Shown here piece by piece: positions 5,831 through 12,694 of a stretch of DNA of 13,483 nucleotides; position 1 is the first letter of the stretch, and every line of letters begins with the position of its first letter. The notes under the pieces were generated by a model. That model did no database searches and was not told the origin of the DNA. It saw only the letters and a list, made by a program, of their open reading frames with translations. The position numbers were made by a program, and so were the translations under genes. Source of the DNA: Bacillota bacterium (GTDB taxonomy: Bacteria; Bacillota; Clostridia; Lachnospirales; Lachnospiraceae); assembly GCA_023460575.1 (NCBI GenBank), contig JAEWPQ010000238.1, positions 1 to 13,483 of the forward strand, in the 5' to 3' direction.

Positions 5831-7151
5831 AATATTTTCATCACTGCGTTATAAGCAGGTATTTGTACTATTGTTCGGAGCATTCATAAGCTTCGCCATG
5901 TATCTGATTGTAGGAACTGCGGGAGAATACCTGGTTTCAAAGAAACACATGGATGAAGACTCGGTGCGATACCGGTTAAACAGCTACCAGAATTCCTTTG
6001 AAAATTATGTACGGAAAAACAAGATTTCCGTGAAGGATGTACGGGCCATATCAAGATGGGTGAAGAGCCATAAATATGTGTATCTCACTATATATAACGG
6101 GGACGAAATTCTTTATGAATCAGGATTCTGGAATGATTCCTACTCTTCCTATGAAACGGCTGCAACCATTGTGGACGGCTGTACCCAGCAGGAACGGGAT
6201 ATTACCTTTTCAGACGGCACGTTCTCCGTATCCATCATTGATTCTTCCCAGATCAAATGGCTTGACGTAGTGCTGTACTGCTCCTGGATTATATTCTTTA
6301 TTATATTTTTCATTATTATAATCCTTTATAACCGAAGGATCATTGACCGCATCGTCCTTCTTTCAAAAGAAGTGTCACTCATTGAGAAAGGGGACTTAGA
6401 GCAGCCCATTTATCATAAAGGTAACGATGAAATCTCACTTTTGGCTAAAAATGCGGACAATATGAGGCATTCCATCATCACCAGATATAAAAGTGAAAAA
6501 GATGCATGGGAAGCGAACAGCGAGCTCATCACCTCCATGTCCCACGATATCCGCACACCATTAACTTCCTTAATCGGATATCTGGAAATTCTGGATTCCA
6601 AAGACTACCGTTCAGAGGAACAGATGGAGAAATACATTAAAAGCTGCAGGGAAAAGTCCATTCAGCTGAAGGATTTATCTGATAAACTGTTTCAGTACTT
6701 TCTTGTATTCGGTAAGGATACCATCTTAATGGAGATGGAAATCTTTGATGCAAGAATTCTGCTTCAGCAGCTTTTAAGTGAACACGTTTTTAATTTAAAC
6801 AGCCTTGGTTTTGAAGTGCAGACAGAGTTCATGGATGAACCATGCACCATTAAAATTGATATCCAGTATTTGAAACGTCTCTTTGACAACCTGTTTTCCA
6901 ATGTGAGAAAATACGCCGGTCACGGCTCTCCCGTTATCGTCAGGGGTTCCAGGGAAGGGGACTTTTTAATCATCAGCATTACCAATGAAATCCGGACCGA
7001 TCTGGTATTTCAGGAAAGCACCAATATCGGACTGAAAACATGCAGAAAAATCGCCGAGCAGATGGACGGAAATTTTGAAATTCTCACTACGGAAACTCTC
7101 TTTACCGCCCGCGCCACATTTCCTATAACATCGGCAGGAAAGGAATCTTAA
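5820..7151 (+). CDS. Membrane sensor histidine kinase, VanS-like
   Basis: A 443-residue kinase partner of the preceding regulator. Two membrane spans (about 12-34 and 149-170) enclose an extracytoplasmic sensor region of about 115 residues. A HAMP-like linker follows (about 171-225). The dimerisation/phospho-acceptor domain has SMSHDIRTPLTSL with His242. The ATP-binding domain shows the N box (NLFSNVRKYA, Asn361) and a G2-like STNIGL near 400. The usual DxGxG G1 box is not recognisable: the corresponding stretch reads ISITNEIRTD. The ATG at 5820 is preferred to an in-frame TTG one codon earlier; GGGGAAAGG upstream serves as ribosome binding site, and the gene overlaps the regulator's end. It probably senses envelope stress such as cationic peptides or cell-wall damage, inferred from the genes it precedes. 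Confidence 0.92.
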   Translation: MKGKIFSSLRYKQVFVLLFGAFISFAMYLIVGTAGEYLVSKKHMDEDSVRYRLNSYQNSFENYVRKNKISVKDVRAISRWVKSHKYVYLTIYNGDEILYESGFWNDSYSSYETAATIVDGCTQQERDITFSDGTFSVSIIDSSQIKWLDVVLYCSWIIFFIIFFIIIILYNRRIIDRIVLLSKEVSLIEKGDLEQPIYHKGNDEISLLAKNADNMRHSIITRYKSEKDAWEANSELITSMSHDIRTPLTSLIGYLEILDSKDYRSEEQMEKYIKSCREKSIQLKDLSDKLFQYFLVFGKDTILMEMEIFDARILLQQLLSEHVFNLNSLGFEVQTEFMDEPCTIKIDIQYLKRLFDNLFSNVRKYAGHGSPVIVRGSREGDFLIISITNEIRTDLVFQESTNIGLKTCRKIAEQMDGNFEILTTETLFTARATFPITSAGKES

Positions 7152-7153
7152 TC

Positions 7154-8659
7154 ATGAATAATATATTAGAATATCTGGAATGTTCTGCAAAAGAATTTCC
7201 GGACAAAACGGCCATTATTGATCCGGATCACAGCTGCACCTATAAGGAGCTGTATGACCGTGCCAGACAAATCGGAAGCTTTTTAACAGAGCATACAAAA
7301 GCAGGAAGACCAATTGTGGTATTCATGGATAAGTGTGTGGAAGCACTGACCTCATTTATGGGGATTGTCTATGCAGGCTGTTTTTATACATTTATAAATC
7401 CGGACCAGCCCGCTGCCAGAATCAGCCAGATACTTGATGTCTTAAAGACAGACTGTATTATCTCACTTGGAGATTCAGACGAAAAGCTTAAGGAACTTTC
7501 TTTTAAAGGAACCATCTTTGACTACCGGAAGCTTCTTTCTTCTCCCATTAACACGGACCGCCTGAAAGCTGTCCGGGAAAAGTCCCTGGATATCCAGCCA
7601 TTGTATTGTAACTTTACTTCCGGTTCTACCGGTGTTCCCAAAGGGGTGCTGGTGAGCCACCGGTCTGTTATCGACTTTATGGAATATTTCCCAGCCATGT
7701 TTGAGATTACGAAGGATGATGTCCTTGGCAATCAGGCTCCTCTGGATTTTGATGTGTCAGTAAAAGACATCTATTCTGCCTTTAAAACCGGTGCATCCAT
7801 TGTTCTCATACCGAAAAAATATTTTTCCATTCCCACCATGCTTTTGGACTGTCTGTGCAGCTATCAGGTGACCACACTGATCTGGGCTGTTTCGGCGCTG
7901 TGCATGGTCACTCAGCTGAGGGGCTTTACTTACAAAGTGCCAGACAGCGTCAATAAGGTTTTATTCAGCGGGGAAGCCATGCCGGCAAGTCATCTGGCGC
8001 TCTGGCAGAAGAACCTTCCCCATGCGAAGTTTGTAAATCTTTACGGACCCACAGAGATCACTTGCAACTGTACGTATTACCCGGTTTTAAAAGTATTCGG
8101 ACCGGAAGAAAAAATTCCCATTGGGAAACCATTTCCCAATGAAAACGTATTTCTTCTTGGATCCGGTGACAAGCTTATCTCTACCGAAGGGGAAACCGGA
8201 GAAATCTGCGTATCAGGTACCGCTCTCGCCCTTGGATATTATAACAATCCGGAGCAGACAAAAAAGGCGTTTGTTCAGAATCCTTTAAATAATCTCTATC
8301 CTGAGACCATTTACCGGACCGGAGACCTTGCTTTTTATAACAGCCAGGGGGAACTGTGTTTCGCGGGGCGTAGGGATTTTCAGATTAAACACATGGGGCA
8401 CCGGATTGAACTGGAAGAGATCGAGCTGATCTTAAACAGTTATCCGGAAATTGACCGGGCCTGCTGTGCGTTTGACAGTGTAAAAAACCGCCTTGCTGCA
8501 TTTTACAGCGGGGATTTAGATAAAAAGGAACTGCTTAAGCGTATGCGGGAAACGCTGCCGTCTTACATGATTCCCAGCCTTTGCATTCCTGTACTTCACA
8601 TCCCCGTTACTGCAAACGGTAAGATGGACAGAAAAAAATTATTGGAGATGTGTCTATGA
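7154..8659 (+). CDS. DltA-like amino-acid:carrier-protein ligase (adenylation enzyme)
   Basis: Cytoplasmic ANL-superfamily enzyme (501 residues, normal DltA length) that adenylates an amino acid with ATP and loads it on the phosphopantetheine arm of a carrier protein, here the product two genes downstream. Core motifs are intact: FTSGSTGVPKG (154-164), LDFDVSVKDIY (197-207), NLYGPTE (295-301), YRTGDLA (387-393), RRDFQIK (406-412) and NGKMDRKKL with catalytic Lys490. Overall resemblance is to D-alanine-poly(phosphoribitol) ligase. By eye, however, the substrate pocket around 243-256 does not carry the Cys that characterised DltA enzymes use for D-alanine selection, so the amino acid may differ. 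The start lies 2 nt after the kinase stop with AGGAAAGGA as ribosome binding site. The stop overlaps the next ATG (ATGA). Ligase chemistry is confident; substrate is not. Confidence 0.88.
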   Translation: MNNILEYLECSAKEFPDKTAIIDPDHSCTYKELYDRARQIGSFLTEHTKAGRPIVVFMDKCVEALTSFMGIVYAGCFYTFINPDQPAARISQILDVLKTDCIISLGDSDEKLKELSFKGTIFDYRKLLSSPINTDRLKAVREKSLDIQPLYCNFTSGSTGVPKGVLVSHRSVIDFMEYFPAMFEITKDDVLGNQAPLDFDVSVKDIYSAFKTGASIVLIPKKYFSIPTMLLDCLCSYQVTTLIWAVSALCMVTQLRGFTYKVPDSVNKVLFSGEAMPASHLALWQKNLPHAKFVNLYGPTEITCNCTYYPVLKVFGPEEKIPIGKPFPNENVFLLGSGDKLISTEGETGEICVSGTALALGYYNNPEQTKKAFVQNPLNNLYPETIYRTGDLAFYNSQGELCFAGRRDFQIKHMGHRIELEEIELILNSYPEIDRACCAFDSVKNRLAAFYSGDLDKKELLKRMRETLPSYMIPSLCIPVLHIPVTANGKMDRKKLLEMCL

Positions 8660-9855
8660 AACAAGAATTAAACGATTCAAAAATGAAAACTGCATTTGAA
8701 ACTTATCAGACACCATTTTATCTTTTTGATACAGACATTCTTGCCAGCCGGATCGCGGACATACGGTCCGCGCTTCCGCCGCGAACACAATTGTGCTTTG
8801 CCATGAAAGCCAATCCATTTTTAGTAAAGGACATGGAGAAGCATGTGAATTATTTTGAGGTATGCTCACCGGGAGAATTTCACATCTGTGAAAGAGCGGG
8901 AATTGATAAAAAACGGATTGTGATGTCAGGCGTACATAAGAAACAGGAAGATATGGAGTACGCCATTACCAGATATTCAGACAGCATTATTTTTACCGTG
9001 GAATCTTTTGAGCACTGGAAGATCCTTACCTCCTGTGCTATTAGAGAAAAAAGAAATATCCGGGTCCTTTTGCGCCTTACCAGCGGAAACCAGTTTGGAA
9101 TGGATGAACCCTCCATACGCAGGATCATCTCCGGAGGTCCTTATGAATATGTAGAAATCTCAGGAATCCAGTATTTTTCCGGCACCCAGAAAAAATCAGG
9201 AGCGAAACTGGAGGGAGAACTTCAGATGCTGGACCAGCTTTGCGCTGATTTACAAAAGCAGTATCACTTTACGGTACAAAAGCTGGAATACGGTCCCGGT
9301 CTTCCAGTGTGCTATTTTGAAGGAGAAAAGGATGAGGAAGAGGCTATGCTCCTTGCCCTGTCAAGTGCCATTAAAAGTCTGACCTTCAAAGGACAGGTGA
9401 CACTTGAGATGGGGCGTTTTATCGCTGCATCCTGCGGATTTTATGCAACAAGCGTGGTAGACTTAAAAACTAACAATGACCAGTCTTATTGTATCGTTGA
9501 CGGAGGCATACACCAGCTGAACTATTATGGTCAGATGCTGGCTATGAAAAAACCATTTATTACCCATTACGGAAGACAGGACGGGGAAGCCGCAGAGTGG
9601 ACCGTGTGTGGTTCTCTCTGCACTTCCAGTGATGTTCTTGTAAGGCAGTATCCGTTTCATGGTTTGGAACAGGGCGACCGGCTTGTTTTCCAGAAGACAG
9701 GTGCTTACTCTGTCACAGAGGGGATGGCGATGTTTTTAAGCCGCGATCTTCCTTTGGTACTTCTTTATTCAGAAAATGAGCAGTACCAGGTTGCAAGACC
9801 GGCTCTTGCAACAGACCAGTTTAATTTTTTCACTCAGAAAGGAGATAATAAATGA
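8656..9855 (+). CDS. Fold-type III PLP-dependent enzyme, DAP/ornithine decarboxylase-like
   Basis: A 399-residue cytoplasmic PLP enzyme related to diaminopimelate decarboxylase. PLP-lysine Lys51 lies in FAMKAN. Further landmarks are EVCSPGEF (68-75), GIQYFSGTQ (170-178), EYGPGLP (211-217), EMGR (251-254), CTSSD (322-326) and GAY (349-351). The conserved catalytic Cys is kept (Cys322), favouring decarboxylation over racemisation. The Glu that follows it in DAP decarboxylase is Thr, and the PLP-stacking His of the HIGSQ motif is Phe174, so the substrate is probably not free DAP. The ATG at 8656 is chosen over GTG 8650 because it forms an ATGA overlap with the ligase stop and has GGAG 8 nt upstream; the stop likewise overlaps the carrier-protein ATG. 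Lying between ligase and carrier, it may act on the amino acid before or after carrier loading, as BtrK does in butirosin synthesis (inference). Confidence 0.85.
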   Translation: MKQELNDSKMKTAFETYQTPFYLFDTDILASRIADIRSALPPRTQLCFAMKANPFLVKDMEKHVNYFEVCSPGEFHICERAGIDKKRIVMSGVHKKQEDMEYAITRYSDSIIFTVESFEHWKILTSCAIREKRNIRVLLRLTSGNQFGMDEPSIRRIISGGPYEYVEISGIQYFSGTQKKSGAKLEGELQMLDQLCADLQKQYHFTVQKLEYGPGLPVCYFEGEKDEEEAMLLALSSAIKSLTFKGQVTLEMGRFIAASCGFYATSVVDLKTNNDQSYCIVDGGIHQLNYYGQMLAMKKPFITHYGRQDGEAAEWTVCGSLCTSSDVLVRQYPFHGLEQGDRLVFQKTGAYSVTEGMAMFLSRDLPLVLLYSENEQYQVARPALATDQFNFFTQKGDNK

Positions 9856-10079
9856 ACGAATTATTAGCGATTTTAAACGAAATTAACCCGGGGATTGATT
9901 ATGAAAAAGAGACAGGGCTGATCGACAACGCTCTTTTAGATTCCTTTTCCATTCTCTCACTGATTCCTGAGCTGGAGGATGCCTTTGGTATTACCATTAC
10001 ACCGGCAGATATGGTTCCTGTTAACTTTAATTCAGTAGATGCACTATGGGGCATGATCAACCGGCTGAAAGAGGAATAA
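9852..10079 (+). CDS. Acyl carrier protein, DltC-like
   Basis: A 75-residue, strongly acidic four-helix carrier protein. Ser31 in LLDSFSILSL is the expected 4'-phosphopantetheine attachment site, in the position used by DltC and other aminoacyl carriers. The length is close to that of DltC (about 80). It should receive the amino acid from the adenylation enzyme two genes upstream and deliver it to the MBOAT protein encoded next. Its ATG overlaps the PLP-enzyme stop (ATGA) and uses AAAGGAG within that gene as ribosome binding site; its stop is 3 nt before the MBOAT ATG. This tight packing implies production in a fixed ratio with its partners. No dedicated phosphopantetheinyl transferase is in the window, so a housekeeping one must act. 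Confidence 0.9.
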   Translation: MNELLAILNEINPGIDYEKETGLIDNALLDSFSILSLIPELEDAFGITITPADMVPVNFNSVDALWGMINRLKEE

Positions 10080-10082
10080 GCT

Positions 10083-11666
10083 ATGACCTATACGTCTATC
10101 CTTTACCTCATCATCTTTCTTCCCGGTGTCATACTCCTTTATCAGCTGGCACCGGTGCGCCACCGGTATAAGGTCTTACTGGCGGCCAGCTGGCTTTTTT
10201 TTCTTTCCCTCAGCGGAACGCTTATTGTGTACCTGCTGATCTCCACGCTTTCCGTTCATCATATCGGTCTGTGGCTTTCTTCCTGTAAGAAAGAACTTGA
10301 TTTAACGGGGGCATCCCCGGAAGAGAAAAAGGCTTTAAAAGCAGCCTGCGCCGGCAAAAGGCGGAGAATCCTGTGGTTTGGTATGGGAATCCAGCTCGGC
10401 ATGCTGGTGGTACTGAAATATTCCGGATTTTTCAGCGATAATATCAATCATATATTAAAGGCAGTTTCTTATCCAAACCTGCTGCCTGCGATGAGATTTG
10501 CCCTTCCCATCGGGATATCATTTTATACTCTGCAGGCTGTTTCTTATCTGGCTGACGTGTATTATGAAAAAATTCCAGCTGACGACCACCTGGGGAGACT
10601 GGCTCTATATCTGACCTTCTTTCCCATATTGATGGAAGGCCCCATATGCCGCTACTCTCAGACAGCCGGCGCTCTCACAGAGGGAAAACCGCTGGAATAT
10701 AAAAACGTGACCTACGGATTTCAGAGAATTTTATGGGGACTGTTTAAGAAACTTGTCATTGCAGACCGGCTGAATCTGTTTGTTGAAACAGTCTTTGGAT
10801 CTTATAACCAGTATGGAGGCATTATCGTAATTGTCAGCGCCATCCTCTATACCTTTCAGCTTTACGCGGATTTCTCCGGCTGTATCGACATGACAATCGG
10901 AACCGGTGAGATCTTTGGAATCACCATACCGGAAAACTTCCGTCAGCCATTTTTTTCCAAAAGCCCATCCGAATTCTGGAGGCGTTGGCATATTACTCTT
11001 GGCACCTGGCTGAAGGACTATATCTTTTACCCCATTTCCCTGACTGCTCCGGTAAAGAAGTTCGGGAAAAATTCCAGAGCAAAATTAGGAAAGCACCTGG
11101 GACAGGTGATTGCCACTTCTCCCGCACTATTTGGAGTATGGATCTGCAACGGCTTCTGGCATGGCACCGGCTGGCATTATCTTTTTTTCGGTATGTATTA
11201 CTTTGTCCTCATTTTACTGGATAATATCACGGAACCTTACGTTGTAAAGGCAGCCGCAACACTGAAAATCAACCGCAGCAGCCTGATATACCGCATCTTT
11301 CAGTCCGTAAGGCTCCTTATAATAGTCTTTACAGGCGAATTGTTTTTCCGGGCTGAAACACTGACTGCAGGATTTTTCATGTTCCGGTCCATATTTACAG
11401 GCTTTCAGCTCTCCTCCCTGACGGACGGTTCTCTTTTACAGCTGGGCCTTGCTTTACCTGATTATACAGCCGTATTTTTAGGCTTTCTGGCAGTACTGGC
11501 GGTTGGTGTGATCCACGAACGCGGTATTTCCATAAGAGATCAATTATCCGGTTATAAACTTCCGGTTCGATGGAGTCTTTATTATGGAGCGATTTTACTT
11601 GTAATCGTCCTCGGTGCATACGGCGACGGATATTTACCGGCAAAACTTATCTATGCCGGATTTTAA
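10083..11666 (+). CDS. MBOAT-family membrane acyltransferase (AlgI/DltB type)
   Basis: A 527-residue polytopic membrane protein of the membrane-bound O-acyltransferase family, expected to pass the carrier-bound amino acid across the membrane to an outside acceptor. Signatures include LPIGISFYTLQAVSYL (141-156), FFPILMEGPICRY (179-191), YADFSGCIDM (261-270), SEFWRRWHITLGTWLKDYI (296-314) with His303, and NGFWHGTGWHYLFFG (356-370) with the invariant catalytic His360. Roughly a dozen hydrophobic segments are visible. The length and the EFWRRWH-TLGTWLKDYIFYP wording are closer to AlgI/PatA-type proteins than to the roughly 400-residue DltB, with about 150 extra C-terminal residues. It has a GAGGAA ribosome binding site inside the carrier-protein gene and is followed after 11 nt by its SGNH partner, the usual MBOAT-SGNH pairing. 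Confidence 0.92.
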   Translation: MTYTSILYLIIFLPGVILLYQLAPVRHRYKVLLAASWLFFLSLSGTLIVYLLISTLSVHHIGLWLSSCKKELDLTGASPEEKKALKAACAGKRRRILWFGMGIQLGMLVVLKYSGFFSDNINHILKAVSYPNLLPAMRFALPIGISFYTLQAVSYLADVYYEKIPADDHLGRLALYLTFFPILMEGPICRYSQTAGALTEGKPLEYKNVTYGFQRILWGLFKKLVIADRLNLFVETVFGSYNQYGGIIVIVSAILYTFQLYADFSGCIDMTIGTGEIFGITIPENFRQPFFSKSPSEFWRRWHITLGTWLKDYIFYPISLTAPVKKFGKNSRAKLGKHLGQVIATSPALFGVWICNGFWHGTGWHYLFFGMYYFVLILLDNITEPYVVKAAATLKINRSSLIYRIFQSVRLLIIVFTGELFFRAETLTAGFFMFRSIFTGFQLSSLTDGSLLQLGLALPDYTAVFLGFLAVLAVGVIHERGISIRDQLSGYKLPVRWSLYYGAILLVIVLGAYGDGYLPAKLIYAGF

Positions 11667-11677
11667 GAGGTGACGGA

Positions 11678-12649
11678 ATGCATGCAGGAAACAAAATAAG
11701 AACAGCATCCTTTATTACGGGACTTATCATTCTTTTATATATCATGTCCTTTCTTTTTTTGCCGGTAAACACCGGGGCAGAGGGACTTTACAAAAAAGCC
11801 GGGGGAATCTATAAGGAACCTAAAAATACCATCGGTTACTTATCCATCGGAGACAGTGAATGCAGTACCAGCATTTCTCCCATGGAGATCTGGAATACCT
11901 TCGGATACACAGGCTTTAACTGCGGTGTACCCGGCCAGAGGCTTCAGGATACCTATTATCTTCTGGAAAAGGTATTAAATAAGCAGTCTCCAAAAGTAGT
12001 TCTGCTTGAGACCAACGCCTGTTTCCGGGATTTTAAATACATCAATGCCCTGGAAACTACAATTGATGAAAAAACAAAGAAACTATTTCCTATTTACCAG
12101 TACCATAACAACTGGAGATATTTTCATTTCTATATGCTGAAAAATATCAGTGCCGGTATAGCAGAAAAACCGTCACCTGTATATAAAGGCTATCAGTATA
12201 ATATCATCAACAAACCTTATACCGGAGGACCTTATACGATGGAAACAGATGAGGTTTTCGATATACAGGAACAGCCCTTTCTGTATCTGACGAAAATCAA
12301 TGAACTGTGTAAGGAAAAGGGAATTACTCTGATTTTATACAGCTCTCCCTCCCCCAAATGCTGGACCTACGCAAAACACAATGCAGTAAAACACTTTGCT
12401 GATAAAAATAACCTTGATTATATCGATTTAAACCTGTCTTCAGACCAGTTATCCATCGACTGGACCACTGATTCCAGAGACGGGGGAGATCATATCAACT
12501 ATTACGGAGCAAAAAAAGTATCTGCATATATAGGCAGTTACTTATCCGGTTTAAATCTCCTGACAGATCACAGAGAGGATCCCCGGTTTAATTCCTGGAA
12601 TACTGAGCTTAAAAGCTACCAGACACAGACAAATCAATCGCCAGATTAA
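11678..12649 (+). CDS. Membrane-anchored SGNH protein (DltD/AlgX/PatB-like partner of MBOAT)
   Basis: A 323-residue protein with one N-terminal membrane segment (about 11-30) and an extracytoplasmic SGNH-type domain. Ser60 in SIGDSECS is the predicted nucleophile, GVPGQRLQDTYYLL (83-96) resembles the glycine block, LLETNACFRD (109-118) the third block, and DGGDHINYYGAKK (268-280) carries His272 with Asp268 or Asp271. DltD and PatB proteins similarly work outside the membrane beside an MBOAT enzyme, to complete or edit transfer to the polymer; this one is shorter than typical DltD (about 400). The start at 11678 is chosen because GAGGTGACGG lies just upstream. An in-frame ATG at 11570 would lie inside the MBOAT gene and would put 36 mostly charged residues before the membrane segment. 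It is the last gene of the operon, with a terminator 6 nt after its stop. Confidence 0.85.
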   Translation: MHAGNKIRTASFITGLIILLYIMSFLFLPVNTGAEGLYKKAGGIYKEPKNTIGYLSIGDSECSTSISPMEIWNTFGYTGFNCGVPGQRLQDTYYLLEKVLNKQSPKVVLLETNACFRDFKYINALETTIDEKTKKLFPIYQYHNNWRYFHFYMLKNISAGIAEKPSPVYKGYQYNIINKPYTGGPYTMETDEVFDIQEQPFLYLTKINELCKEKGITLILYSSPSPKCWTYAKHNAVKHFADKNNLDYIDLNLSSDQLSIDWTTDSRDGGDHINYYGAKKVSAYIGSYLSGLNLLTDHREDPRFNSWNTELKSYQTQTNQSPD

Positions 12650-12650
12650 A

Positions 12651-12694
12651 AACCCGGCCCTGCAGACGAAACAGCTGCAGGGCCGTTTATTATT
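12651..12694. terminator. Bidirectional intrinsic terminator between convergent genes
   Basis: CGGCCCTGCAG (12655-12665) pairs perfectly over 11 bp with CTGCAGGGCCG (12675-12685), loop of 9. On the plus strand it is followed by TTTATTATT. On the minus strand it is followed by GGTTTTTAAT. It ends the seven-gene operon from the left and the aminotransferase transcript from the right. Confidence 0.88.

Noticed and set aside
8650..8655. GTG start two codons upstream for the PLP enzyme
   Set aside because: The ATG at 8656 forms the ATGA stop/start overlap seen again at the next junction and is better spaced from GGAG.
8656..9855. Annotation as a housekeeping lysine-pathway diaminopimelate decarboxylase
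   Set aside because: Key substrate residues differ and it lies translationally coupled between a carrier-protein ligase and its carrier, not with lysine genes.
11570..11677. N-terminal extension of the SGNH protein from an upstream in-frame ATG
   Set aside because: It overlaps the MBOAT gene by almost 100 nt, adds arginine/cysteine-rich residues before the membrane anchor, and has no ribosome binding site; the ATG at 11678 does.
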